Source: Prochloraceae cyanobacterium
Lineage (GTDB): Bacteria > Cyanobacteriota > Cyanobacteriia > Cyanobacteriales > JASJDA01
Reading direction: 5' to 3'
Assembly: GCA_030065755.1 (NCBI GenBank)
Contig: JASJDA010000007.1
Location: 1 to 54,767 of the forward strand
DNA: 54,767 nt
Under the pieces are notes generated by a model that was given only the letters and a program-made list of their open reading frames with translations, did no database searches and was not told the origin of the DNA. Position numbers and translations under genes: made by a program. Of the stretch, positions 43,273 through 52,949 are shown in pieces (within the stretch, counting starts at the first letter, position 1; every line of letters begins with the position of its first letter).

Positions 43273-44076
43273 GTGAAATTAGGTGTAATTGGAGGTGGGG
43301 TTATGGGAGAAGCTCTCCTATCCCGTCTCATCGATCGACAAATTTATTCGCCAGAAGAAGTACTGGTGAGCGATCCGGTAGCGCAACGAAGAGATTTTTT
43401 ACAGCAGAAATATCATATCCAGGTAAGTGGAGATAACCAGGATGCTATTGCTGCTTCGGAGGTTCTATTATTAGCTGTTAAACCCCAATTGTTAGATGCG
43501 GTAGTGGCTGGTTTAGCTGGGGGAATTGGGGATGCCGAGAGCAAGCCTTTGGTAATCTCTATTTTAGCTGGGGTGCCTCTAAAAAGGTTGGAAGCCGCTT
43601 TTCCCTCTCTACCAGTAATTAGAGCAATGCCGAATACTCCGGCTACTGTAGGAGCATCCATGAGCGCGATCGCACCAGGTCAAGGGGTAGAGGAAAAGCA
43701 TATTGCTCTGGCAAAGTCAATATTTCAAGCAGTGGGTGAAGTGCTGGAAGTACCTGAATACCTGATGGATGCCGTTACAGGTCTTTCGGGATCGGGACCA
43801 GCTTACGTAGCAATAGCGATTGAAGCTTTAGCAGATGGAGGGGTAGCCGCAGGATTGCCTCGCACGATCGCTTCTCAATTGGCTATACAAACAGTAATAG
43901 GAACTGCACAACTGGTTAAGGAATCTGGAGTTCATCCAGCACAATTGAAAGACCGCGTAACTAGTCCTGGAGGTACTACTATTGCTGGGGTAGCAGCTTT
44001 AGAAAAGGCTGGTTTTCGCAATGCTTTAATTGAAGCTGTGGTAGCAGCTTATCGACGATCTCAAGAATTAGCTTAA
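43273..44076 (+). CDS. proC: Pyrroline-5-carboxylate reductase
   Basis: A 267-residue enzyme making proline from pyrroline-5-carboxylate with NAD(P)H. The Rossmann motif is at the N-terminus (LGVIGGGVMGEALLSRL), VLLLAVKPQ follows, and the C-terminal dimer domain carries the signature VTGLSGSGPAYVAIAIEALADGG in pieces and VTSPGGTTIAGVAALE. It starts at GTG, preceded by AGGAG. Length is normal for the family. It ends 34 bases before the convergent amt gene. Confidence 0.96.
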   Translation: MKLGVIGGGVMGEALLSRLIDRQIYSPEEVLVSDPVAQRRDFLQQKYHIQVSGDNQDAIAASEVLLLAVKPQLLDAVVAGLAGGIGDAESKPLVISILAGVPLKRLEAAFPSLPVIRAMPNTPATVGASMSAIAPGQGVEEKHIALAKSIFQAVGEVLEVPEYLMDAVTGLSGSGPAYVAIAIEALADGGVAAGLPRTIASQLAIQTVIGTAQLVKESGVHPAQLKDRVTSPGGTTIAGVAALEKAGFRNALIEAVVAAYRRSQELA

Positions 44077-44110
44077 AAGCGAAGAAGCCTATGGTGAAAC
44101 CGTGGGTAGT

Positions 44111-45664
44111 TCACGGATTGTAAAAAACTCCATCACTACCATTAATCTCGTCAGCTTCTGATACTCTCATTCCTTTTCTAGCAATTGTTATGAGAGACAA
44201 ATTGCGATTATTATTCTCAAGTTCTCCTATAGGTTCGTTTCCGCTTATCCATTCATTTAATTCATTTAAATAGTATAGAAAAATCCCAATTAACAGCCAA
44301 GCAATTAAACTAAATATAGCTGTGGTCGCGCAAACAATTAACCAGCCAATAAATTGATAAAGAGTTTGAGCAAGAGGGTTCTCGTGTAACCCAGCCGCAG
44401 CATAAATTAGAGAATCATTATTACTAAAAATACCTACAGCAATAGTCCCCCAAAATCCGCAGAAAAGATGAACGGGAATAGCCCCTACTGGATCGTCAAT
44501 CTTCCAGATTTCTAGAAATAGTTCTCCTACTAAAACAAAAACTCCACTAATAGCACCAATAACAAATGCACTTCTCAAATCGACAAAAGCTGAAGATGCT
44601 GTAATCCCAACCAAACCACCTAAAATACCGTTAATAATTGAGGAAAGACTGGGTTTACCTACTATTATGGGACTCAAAAATACAGAAAAAATGCCACCTG
44701 CTGATGCTGCTATCATAGTAGTTATAACAATGTGAGGTATGTATTCTACTTCGGTAGTAGATCCTCCATTAAAACCAAACCAACCCAGCCATAAAATTAT
44801 ACATCCTAAAGTGGCAAAACCTAAATTATCGGGAGAAAAACTTTGTTTTTCGCTCCCTTCAAATATATCTGAATTAACATTATATCCAAAACGACCTTGT
44901 CGCGGTTTTAATAGTATAGCCCCTACTAATCCAGCCATACCCCCTACAGTATGAACTACAGTTGAACCGGCAAAATCGCGAAATTTAAAAGCTTGAATTA
45001 GCCAGCCATAGTGACTCCAAACCCAATGACCAGTTAGAGGATAACAAAACCCAACTAGTAAAAAACTAAAGAGAATAAATGCCCAAAATTTTACTCTTTC
45101 TGCTACAGCACCAGAAACAATAGTGGCACTAATTCCGGCAAAAGCTAATTGAAAGAAAAATAAGGCAGCAAAAGAGCGATCGGGCCAATCTTGTTGCAGA
45201 CAAGTAAAGCCAGATGGAGGAAATTCTTGCTGGATAAATTGAGTAAATAAAATTTCAAAAAATAATCCTTGTTGCCCAATAAAGCTGACAATATTGTTAT
45301 CTTTATTAGGGCAACTATAACCCATGCCGTCACTAAACATAAAGGCAAAGCCAAATATCCAAAAAGCTAAAGTGGCTACGCAAAAAACCATAATATTTTT
45401 TGCTAAAACATTAGTAGCATTTTTGCGACGGCAAAACCCAGCTTCTAACATAGCAAAGCCAGCATTCATAAAAAATACGAAAGAGCCAGCCACTAATAGC
45501 CAGAGGTTAGAAAGAAAAGAATAATTTTCAATAGTACTATCTCGCGCTGTTGCCGTGCTAGAGGATAGTATTAAAATGACGATCGCGCCTAAAGATAAGT
45601 AAAAGTACCAAGACCAATTTTTCCAGTGTCTTTTTACCTTCCCCCGTCGTCGATATTTAAACAT
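44111..45664 (-). CDS. amt: Ammonium transporter (Amt family)
   Basis: A 517-residue polytopic protein with a basic N-terminus and a first hydrophobic segment (about 19-40) that is probably a signal, then 11 helices. The twin pore histidines are in DFAGSTVVHTVGG and GAIPVHLFCGFWG. FVFFMNAGFAMLEAGFCRRKNA is the usual second signature. It takes up ammonium at the plasma membrane. The C-terminal tail is longer and less like the standard GlnK-binding tail, so PII control is not evident from the sequence. It is convergent with proC and divergent from the methyltransferase gene. Confidence 0.95.
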   Translation of the reverse strand: MFKYRRRGKVKRHWKNWSWYFYLSLGAIVILILSSSTATARDSTIENYSFLSNLWLLVAGSFVFFMNAGFAMLEAGFCRRKNATNVLAKNIMVFCVATLAFWIFGFAFMFSDGMGYSCPNKDNNIVSFIGQQGLFFEILFTQFIQQEFPPSGFTCLQQDWPDRSFAALFFFQLAFAGISATIVSGAVAERVKFWAFILFSFLLVGFCYPLTGHWVWSHYGWLIQAFKFRDFAGSTVVHTVGGMAGLVGAILLKPRQGRFGYNVNSDIFEGSEKQSFSPDNLGFATLGCIILWLGWFGFNGGSTTEVEYIPHIVITTMIAASAGGIFSVFLSPIIVGKPSLSSIINGILGGLVGITASSAFVDLRSAFVIGAISGVFVLVGELFLEIWKIDDPVGAIPVHLFCGFWGTIAVGIFSNNDSLIYAAAGLHENPLAQTLYQFIGWLIVCATTAIFSLIAWLLIGIFLYYLNELNEWISGNEPIGELENNNRNLSLITIARKGMRVSEADEINGSDGVFYNP

Positions 45665-45768
45665 ATTGAATTAATGTTTCTTGAGTTTATTTGTGTTGAG
45701 TTAGAGACGTTTAGATATTAATATATATCATATTACAAAATAATAGTTTCATTACAACTAAATCGCAA

Positions 45769-46986
45769 ATGACAACTGAAAATATACCAGAACAAAATAA
45801 TTCTCATTCTCTACTCCTACAAAGGATAATAGCCGATCGCATTAAAAATTCCCCACAACAAAGGATTAGTTTTGCTGATTATATGGATTTGGTCTTGTAT
45901 CATCCAGAACGCGGTTATTACAGTTCTGGAACTGTTAAGATTGGCTCCGAAGGAGGAGACTTTTTTACTTCCCCTTATCTGGGTGCAGATTTTGGAGAAT
46001 TATTAGCCGAACAGTTTATAGAAATGTGGGCGATCGCGGGAAAACCCGCACCTTTTACCATAGTAGAAATGGGGGCAGGACAAGGAATATTAGCAGATGA
46101 TATATTAAACTACTTACAGCATTGTTGTAAAGATCTGCTCGACGTTCTCGAATACGCGATCGTCGAACAATCGGAAGGTTTGATCGAGCAACAGCAAAAA
46201 ATATTACAAAAATGGCTTGACAAAAAGACAAATATATGTTGGAAGTCTTGGGCTGAAATTCCAGAATCTTCCCTAGTCGGTTGCTGCTTTTCCAACGAAT
46301 TAGTCGATGCTTTACCAGTACATCAAATTACGATCGATCGGGGAAAAATTAAAGAAATTTACGTCACAATTGGTTCGGAAGGATTGGTAGAAGTTGAAGG
46401 AGATCCTTCGACTGCTGGGCTGGAAGAGTATTTTAAATTAGTAGAAATCGATTTACCTTCAGAAGCTTATGCTGACGGTTATCGCACTGAGGTAAATTTA
46501 GCCGCCCTCAATTGGCTGACAACGGTTGCTAATCGTTTAAAGTGGGGATATGTTTTGACTGTAGATTACGGCTATACTGCGCAAAAATATTATCACCCCC
46601 AGCGCAGTCAAGGAACCTTACAGTGCTATTACAATCATCGCCGTCACAACAATCCTTATAGTTTTATCGGAAACCAAGATATTACCGCTCATGTAGATTT
46701 TACAGCTTTAGAGCGCCAAGGAGAATTGTGCGGGTTGGAGAAGATTGGATTTACCAAGCAGGGTATGTTTTTAATGGCGTTGGGATTAGGCGATCGCCTG
46801 GCGGAACTTTCTAGTGGTAAATTTAATTTTATGGAGGTGCTAAAGCGTAGGGATGCACTCCATCAATTAATCGATCCTACTGGATTAGGTGGATTTGGGG
46901 TTTTAGTTCAGGGTAAAGGTTTGAGTGAGGAGCAAAAAGAGCGATCGCTTCAAGGTTTGACTACGCCACAGATGGGCGCTCTTTGA
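45769..46986 (+). CDS. SAM-dependent methyltransferase of the MidA/NDUFAF7 family
   Basis: A 405-residue protein of the former DUF185 family. Typical stretches are ISFADYMDLVLYHPERGYYS, GDFFTSPYLGADFGELLAEQ, IVEMGAGQGILADDIL (the SAM-binding motif), FSNELVDALPVHQI and VLTVDYGY. Mitochondrial NDUFAF7 methylates an arginine of a complex I subunit; by analogy this may act on NDH-1, but the bacterial substrate is not established. The last 37 bases overlap the opposite-strand fragment at 46950-47408. Confidence 0.88.
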   Translation: MTTENIPEQNNSHSLLLQRIIADRIKNSPQQRISFADYMDLVLYHPERGYYSSGTVKIGSEGGDFFTSPYLGADFGELLAEQFIEMWAIAGKPAPFTIVEMGAGQGILADDILNYLQHCCKDLLDVLEYAIVEQSEGLIEQQQKILQKWLDKKTNICWKSWAEIPESSLVGCCFSNELVDALPVHQITIDRGKIKEIYVTIGSEGLVEVEGDPSTAGLEEYFKLVEIDLPSEAYADGYRTEVNLAALNWLTTVANRLKWGYVLTVDYGYTAQKYYHPQRSQGTLQCYYNHRRHNNPYSFIGNQDITAHVDFTALERQGELCGLEKIGFTKQGMFLMALGLGDRLAELSSGKFNFMEVLKRRDALHQLIDPTGLGGFGVLVQGKGLSEEQKERSLQGLTTPQMGAL

Positions 46987-47408
46987 GTACAAGGAAAATA
47001 AATGCTAGTCGTCCAACTTTCTAAATCTGGTGCTAACCTGATTAACTTTGATGAAATTTCATCTGTTACCCATAAAACTAAGGGAAAGTGGAAATTTTTG
47101 CGAAATTCTTCTCGTACCTGGTTAGCTGAAATTATTAGCCGCTCGATATCTTTGACAGATTCTAAACCAAATACCATCACTGCTGATGGCTGTTCTTCCT
47201 TTAGTTGCTTTTGGATAGTCGAGTAAAGTTTATTGACTGATGTATCGAGAAACACCTTTTGGATTTGTAGCGAGGGTAGTTTGTGCAGCCGTTCCCCTAT
47301 TTGCTTTTGCAAGGGAAGGTAATTGCAGCGAGCTAAAATTAGAGAAAATTGCCCCTCAGACATCTGAATTGCCCATATTAACTCCTGTAGGGACCGATCG
47401 CTAATCAT
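46950..47408 (-). pseudogene. Truncated copy of the N-terminal domain of the large WD40 ATPase
   Basis: 152 codons, of which about 140 align plainly with residues 1-145 of the 1644-residue protein encoded at 48015-52949: both have FALILARCNY or FSLILARCNY, PSAVMVFGLES, FPVVLWVTDE or FPLVLWVTDE and a D-ESWTT stretch. The likeness stops right after ESWTTSIYF or so, and the last dozen residues are read from the antisense of the methyltransferase gene end. The rest of the large protein is missing. It is therefore a truncated gene fragment, though the domain could in principle still be made alone. Confidence 0.8.
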
Positions 47409-47599
47409 TAAAATTAATCATGAGTGTAAGTTGCTTGTTTGAGCTACAATTGAATTAGGGATAAGTCTTGAATTAAAGGCTTAGGATTGAATATTCCCAG
47501 AGCTACTTTTATAGACTTCCCAATTTAATCTGGAAAAGAAGCATATTCTTTTGGATCTTAAGATAGAAGTTTAACGGATTTTGGAAAAGGAGGGAAGCA

Positions 47600-47815
47600 A
47601 TGAATTTTAAGATTTTAACACCTATTGCGATCGCAGGAGTTTGCGCCGCGATCGCTACTGAGGTAGCAGCTATAGAAGCCGTTGCTCCAAATGTCAGCTC
47701 TCGCTCTTACTATGCTGAGGATTCTTTATCAGAGAACATTCCCCAATCTAAATACGACATAACTGAGAGATATCAATCTCGGTACTTCTGTAATCCCCCA
47801 AGACCATGCGGATGA
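47600..47815 (+). CDS. Small exported protein
   Basis: A 71-residue protein with an N-terminal signal peptide (ILTPIAIAGVCAAIATEVAA, cleavage near EVAA) and a short mature part of about 45 residues ending in RYFCNPPRPCG, with two cysteines close to the C-terminus. GGAGGGA precedes the ATG by 6 bases, a strong ribosome-binding site. It stands alone between the truncated fragment and the WD40 ATPase gene. No family recognised. Confidence 0.6.
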   Translation: MNFKILTPIAIAGVCAAIATEVAAIEAVAPNVSSRSYYAEDSLSENIPQSKYDITERYQSRYFCNPPRPCG

Positions 47816-48014
47816 AATGATAAAGAGAAGACAAGCTTGCCAGTGCCCTTATCGCACGGCGTAGGCTTAAAATGATGACTCAACTTCCAGAAACACTGAA
47901 ACGAGAGTCAGGAATCTCGTAGAAGTAGCAACTCCCATTTATAATTAGTTTCGTAGTTACTCCGCGAGCTAAAGCTACGCAGCTTTTCTATCCCCGTGTT
48001 ATTTTTGTGAATAT

Positions 48015-51000
48015 CTATTCAAGAGTTGTTATTTCATCACAAAGTTCTTTATCTTCTTCTTTGACGTTAGGATTGTTTTTCAGATAATTGCGTATGCGAT
48101 CGCAGGCGCGACGGAGTAAATAATTAAGAGAATTATCTTGATTAAACTTGTACAACAAGCTGCTTACATTCCAAAAACTAACTCTATTAGCCTCATCAGT
48201 AGACCAAATGATTTTACTGTCCCGACTGAAATTAAGGGACACTACAGATTCAGAACCTATCTCTAGAGTGGCGAGCAAAAATCCGTCACGGTTCCATATT
48301 TTTACTGTACCGTCCCTACTCCCAGAAGCAAACATTTGACCTTCTGGATGAAAACTAAGGTCATAAATACTCTTCTTATGTCCTATTATTGGTGAAGTAA
48401 CGGCTTCTTGCCAGGAATCACCTTCATTCTTCCAGAGTTTGATAGAACCATTAGCAGTAGCAGCGGTAATGAGCTGACCCAGGGGGTCAAAACTGACCGA
48501 GGAAAATCCACTCCCATCACCTTTAAGGGGAGGATTAGTAGGAATTAGTTTGCCTTCAGGAGTCCAAAGTTTTACTGTATTGTCATCACTAGCTGAGGCG
48601 ATCGTCTTACCGTCTGGGCTGAAGCTGATGTCGTTAATTAAACCAGTATGATCTTTGAGAGTGTGTAGGAGTTTCCCCTCCCAATCCCAGATATTTAGAG
48701 TCTTATCATCACTTGCGGTGGCAATTAACTGGTCATCTGGGCTAAAACTTACACTCCAAACTGAATCATGATGGAAGAGAGTTTGGAGTAATTTTCCATC
48801 TTTACTCCAAATTTTTACAGTTTTGTCATTACTAGCAGAGGCGATCCTCTCACCGTCATGACTAAAACGCACATTATTTACTTTGGCTGTATGCCCCGTG
48901 AAGGTATTTAGTTTTTTACCCGTTTTTCGACTCCAAAGTATCACATTGTTGTTACTAGCAGAAGCGATAGTCTGACTGTCGGGACTAAAACTAACACCAG
49001 AAACCTTATATTCTGGTTGGAAGACTGCAGGCACAAGACCAACATTCCAAAGCCTGACGGTAAAATCGCTACTAGCAGAAGCGATTTTACCGTCAGGAGT
49101 GAAACTAACTTGGTTAACGGTACCCCTATGACCGTAAATAGTCGATTTTAAACTGCCGCCGCGAGTCCAGAGTTTAATGGTGTCGTCTCTACCAGCAGAG
49201 GCAATTGTCTGACCATCAGGGCTAAAGCTGACGCTTTTGACCTCCTTTTCATGTCCCTTCAAAGTTTTGAGAAAAGTACCATCGCGTTTCCAAAGTTTAA
49301 CAGTTCGATCGGCACTAGCTGTGGCAATTATTTGTTTATCTGGTTCTTTTTCGGGGCTAAAACTCACACTCCAAACAGTCCCTTCGTGTCCTTTCAAAGT
49401 ATTAATTAATTCTCCGTCAATACTCCAGAGTTTTACTGTCTTATCCTGACTAGATGAAGCGATCGAGTTGCCATCAGGGCTAAAACTTACGCTATAAACC
49501 TCCTTTTCATGCCCACTCAAGGTGTTGAGTAAAGTTCCCTCGCTGTTCCAGAGTTTAACGGTTTTATCAGCACTAGCTGTGGCAATTTTCTGGCCATCAG
49601 GCCTGAAACTTACCCATTTGACCTCCCCTTGATGTCCCCTCAAGGTGTTGAGTAAAGTTCCCTCGCTGTTCGAGAGTTTAACAGTTTTATCAGCACTGGC
49701 GGTGGCAATTATTTCACCATCTGGGCTGAAAGTGACGCACCATACTTGATTCTGAGCTTTATCCTGATTGGCTTGGGGTTTTTCAAGAATTTTGATGAAT
49801 TTTCCATGACGATCCCAGAGTTTGACATTTCCGTCATAACTAGCCGTCGCAATTAGCTCATTATCAGGGCTGAGACTTACACTTAAGAAAGAAGCTGAAA
49901 CCTCTTCTAAGCGATTGCGTTCTTTGATTAGGTTGACTGCTTCGCTCAGGTTATTTAATGTGTTTTTCTCGATCTCGGATGTTATTTCTTTATTCAGTAA
50001 TTCTAATTCTTTGCCTGCTTTGACTATACTTACTAATGCGTCAAGCTGATTATTTTGAGACTTATGCAATAGATATTCTAAATTTAGATTAGCTAGACCT
50101 ACCTGTTTTTTCTGAGCTTCTGCAATTTCCGTTTGAGCTTTTGCGTTTCTCCACTGCGATATTGTCATAGCTGATAGTATCAGGAGCAAAAAGCTTACCA
50201 CTCCTGCACCTATTAGTTGTTGTTTTTGACGACGAGTACGATCCTGTGCATCTTGCAGTTGTCGTGCCAAAAGTTTGGTTTGAGCCTGTTGCTTTTCTGC
50301 TTGAGCCTTTTGTTTTTCTACTTCAGCCTTTTGTTTTTCTACTTCAGCTTTTTGTCGTTGTTTTTTCTCCTCTTCAAATTTTGCCTTTAACTCTTGTAAC
50401 TTGGGTAATTGTTGTTCGCGAATCAAAGAAACAAGATAATCGTGAACCAGCTGATAGCGATCGACCGGAATTCCTCGTAAAAGTAACACCAATCCTGAAT
50501 TCACAAAAATTTCTAACACTAGAGTCAACTTTTCTGCTTCTTCGGCAAATTCTTCTGCTAATTCCTTTAATTCTCTTTCTAACTGAGCGCGTGTTTTAGG
50601 TGGGCGGATGTCATTTTCCTCGGTCAGCAAAAACAAGACCAATTCTGCAGCATTTTGATTGTCGGGGCCGCAGTTTTTGACTACTTCTTGGAGATAGTTT
50701 TGTATTAGTTTCTTTTTGGGACCGTATTGCCTATACTCCTCCAATGTCCTGATTTTCTTTTCTTGTAGCTGAGTACCCACCACCTGTAACTCAATTGGAC
50801 GCACCTTCTCTGATTCGTTAGTGAGATCTTCTACCAACTTCTCAACTAAAGCGTGTTCTAAATAAAACTGGGCTTGTTTAGTTAGGCTGAGAATGATAGA
50901 TTTCGCATCTTCTGGAGAAAAATTATCAATATGATAGAGAATGCTTTTATCTAGAATGTTATTTTCGATGGCATCCAGCTTAACCTCGCGAGTTAATAAC

Positions 51001-52949
51001 AATAATGAGTGGAGACGATCCTCCCGTAAGGAAATGATAATCTTCAAATAATTAATCTTAAGACATTCGCGAAAGAACTCAGCAAAGGATTTTAGTTGTT
51101 CTCGATTTTGGTAACTAAAGAAAAAATCTTCAAATTCGTCAAAAATTAGAACAGTAAGTAGATGGCGACTTTCATCATTCTCCCGTAAATGCTCCAACAA
51201 TGCTGAATGTTCCAACGGAATTGAGATTGGCGGGTTGGCATCCTCCCAGTTTCCTAATTTTCTAACCAACACCTCTGCTAGAGATTGCCCTAGTAGTTCC
51301 CTCTCCCAATCATCGTAAAATCTGAGCAAAATTGGTAAAACATCGCGGGAGCCAATTGGTTTTTCTTTCAAAGCTGGAATTAACCCAGCCTCCATCAAGG
51401 AACTTTTGCCTACTCCCGACTGACCGTAAATCACGGTTAGCTTGTGCTGAGTCTCAGCAATTCGCTTCCTTAATTCCTGAATATGACCTTTCCGCTCGTC
51501 GGAACTGTCGATCTCCTCAGCTACTGTTTCTTGCTGTTTGGGGCTTCCTAGGAAACGCTTAGGTTTGAGTCGAACAGCACCGATAAAAGCACGCCGACCA
51601 TACTCATATTCAATTGAACGCCTCTCTTGTCTGATTTCAAAAGCTTTTAGATATTTTTTACTCTCTAAGTAAAGCCTTCGCAACTCGTCTAGAATCTGAA
51701 TATAAAGCTGCACATTATTCTCAGGAGCGATGTTTTTAGCTCTTTTTAGATTAGCGATCGCTTCTGAGTGCTGATTCAACTTATGCTGCGATCGTGCCAA
51801 AATTAACAGCACATATAAACCTTGATGTTGCCAATCTTCCTTGGGAACCTCTTCTAAAATTGAGAGTGCTTCCTTAGCCAACTTTAGAGCTTTTTCAACA
51901 GATTGTTTTTTCTCCAAAGCCACTTCAGCTAAAAAACCATAATCTTGAGCCAAATGCAATGAAGTGCCATAAGTTTTATGCAACAGCTGGGATTTTTCAG
52001 CCTCTACTTGCAATACATCCCAATTTTCCTGCATTCGCAGTACTTCCAGTAGCTTATTAATAAACTTGGCTACTAAATCTCGACGCTCTGCTCGATCGAA
52101 AACATTAAGGCATTGCTTAAAATCAGACTCTGCTTTGTTCCAATGGCTAGAACTATTGGAGCGATCGAGTTCAGCATTGCGATAATGACACAACCCCATG
52201 TGAAACAGTAGCGCTCCCTTACGCAACAGATGGTTGCTTTGTTGCCAAAAAACCAAGCTTGGCTGATACTGCTTTAAAGCATCTTTTATCTTGTCCCTGG
52301 TGTAGGCATCTCGACCTCGGGCAAATTGCAAGCAGGCTTGTAGATCGTCAGTCAATTTTCTGCCAGATTTGTTTAAATCCCTTAAAGCTGAGTTAATTTC
52401 TCGATCTTGAGAACCGAAAATATTTTCATTGGAGGGAAAACTATCGGCACCTGTCTCTAAAACTACTGAAAATAATTGCTCAGCGTAATACCTCAGAGCT
52501 TCAAGCAGTTCGTCAGGAGCTAATTGAAACACAATTCTTGTAGTCCAACTCTCGAAATCAGGTGCTATGCGAATAAACTTCCGCACAATCTCATCTGTCA
52601 CCCATAAAACCACAGGGAAGCGAAAATTTTGGCGAAATTTATCCCGCATTTGGTTTATTGAAGTCAAAAGCTCCTTGATGTCGATCGCCGACTCTAAGCC
52701 AAAGACCATCACCGCTGAAGGCTGTTTATCTTTAAATTTTTCTCTTAGCTTGCTGTAGAGATTATTGTCTGACTTATGTAAATCCAGCTTTTTGATTTTC
52801 ACAGGGCAAATTTTTGTTAGCTCCTGGACTATTTGCTTTCTTAAGTTACCGTAGTTGCAGCGAGCCAAAATTAAGGCAAATTGTCCCTTGTACTTCTCAA
52901 TTGCCCATGCCAACTCCTGCAAAGACTGCTGGTTATCATCTTGACTCAT
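48015..52949 (-). CDS. Large STAND-type ATPase with TPR-like region, membrane segment and 14 WD40 repeats
   Basis: A 1644-residue protein. Residues 1-155 form a domain without a P-loop (FALILARCNY, PSAVMVFGLES, FPVVLWVTDE), seen elsewhere in cyanobacterial ATPases. A helical TPR-like region spans about 230-460. The ATPase has Walker A G509-S516 (GQSGVGKS, K515) and Walker B in VLIFDEFEDFFF near 605. A Lys/Gln-rich coiled coil at 855-910 leads to one membrane segment at about 912-935. From about 1005 to 1610 I count 14 WD40 repeats, enough for two seven-bladed propellers. This resembles NACHT/STAND signalling proteins in which the propeller senses a ligand. The start overlaps the stop of the upstream ATPase gene. 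Confidence 0.93.
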   Translation of the reverse strand: MSQDDNQQSLQELAWAIEKYKGQFALILARCNYGNLRKQIVQELTKICPVKIKKLDLHKSDNNLYSKLREKFKDKQPSAVMVFGLESAIDIKELLTSINQMRDKFRQNFRFPVVLWVTDEIVRKFIRIAPDFESWTTRIVFQLAPDELLEALRYYAEQLFSVVLETGADSFPSNENIFGSQDREINSALRDLNKSGRKLTDDLQACLQFARGRDAYTRDKIKDALKQYQPSLVFWQQSNHLLRKGALLFHMGLCHYRNAELDRSNSSSHWNKAESDFKQCLNVFDRAERRDLVAKFINKLLEVLRMQENWDVLQVEAEKSQLLHKTYGTSLHLAQDYGFLAEVALEKKQSVEKALKLAKEALSILEEVPKEDWQHQGLYVLLILARSQHKLNQHSEAIANLKRAKNIAPENNVQLYIQILDELRRLYLESKKYLKAFEIRQERRSIEYEYGRRAFIGAVRLKPKRFLGSPKQQETVAEEIDSSDERKGHIQELRKRIAETQHKLTVIYGQSGVGKSSLMEAGLIPALKEKPIGSRDVLPILLRFYDDWERELLGQSLAEVLVRKLGNWEDANPPISIPLEHSALLEHLRENDESRHLLTVLIFDEFEDFFFSYQNREQLKSFAEFFRECLKINYLKIIISLREDRLHSLLLLTREVKLDAIENNILDKSILYHIDNFSPEDAKSIILSLTKQAQFYLEHALVEKLVEDLTNESEKVRPIELQVVGTQLQEKKIRTLEEYRQYGPKKKLIQNYLQEVVKNCGPDNQNAAELVLFLLTEENDIRPPKTRAQLERELKELAEEFAEEAEKLTLVLEIFVNSGLVLLLRGIPVDRYQLVHDYLVSLIREQQLPKLQELKAKFEEEKKQRQKAEVEKQKAEVEKQKAQAEKQQAQTKLLARQLQDAQDRTRRQKQQLIGAGVVSFLLLILSAMTISQWRNAKAQTEIAEAQKKQVGLANLNLEYLLHKSQNNQLDALVSIVKAGKELELLNKEITSEIEKNTLNNLSEAVNLIKERNRLEEVSASFLSVSLSPDNELIATASYDGNVKLWDRHGKFIKILEKPQANQDKAQNQVWCVTFSPDGEIIATASADKTVKLSNSEGTLLNTLRGHQGEVKWVSFRPDGQKIATASADKTVKLWNSEGTLLNTLSGHEKEVYSVSFSPDGNSIASSSQDKTVKLWSIDGELINTLKGHEGTVWSVSFSPEKEPDKQIIATASADRTVKLWKRDGTFLKTLKGHEKEVKSVSFSPDGQTIASAGRDDTIKLWTRGGSLKSTIYGHRGTVNQVSFTPDGKIASASSDFTVRLWNVGLVPAVFQPEYKVSGVSFSPDSQTIASASNNNVILWSRKTGKKLNTFTGHTAKVNNVRFSHDGERIASASNDKTVKIWSKDGKLLQTLFHHDSVWSVSFSPDDQLIATASDDKTLNIWDWEGKLLHTLKDHTGLINDISFSPDGKTIASASDDNTVKLWTPEGKLIPTNPPLKGDGSGFSSVSFDPLGQLITAATANGSIKLWKNEGDSWQEAVTSPIIGHKKSIYDLSFHPEGQMFASGSRDGTVKIWNRDGFLLATLEIGSESVVSLNFSRDSKIIWSTDEANRVSFWNVSSLLYKFNQDNSLNYLLRRACDRIRNYLKNNPNVKEEDKELCDEITTLE

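Noticed and set aside
45665-45768. Possible NtcA site (GTA-N8-TAT) in the amt promoter region
   Set aside because: One mismatch to GTA-N8-TAC in very AT-rich DNA, with no well-placed -10 box; too weak to claim.
47816-48014. Short stretch reading like a degenerate C-terminal tail (TQLPETLKRESGIS then stops)
   Set aside because: It recalled TnpB tails, but the match is too short and broken by stop codons to support a call.
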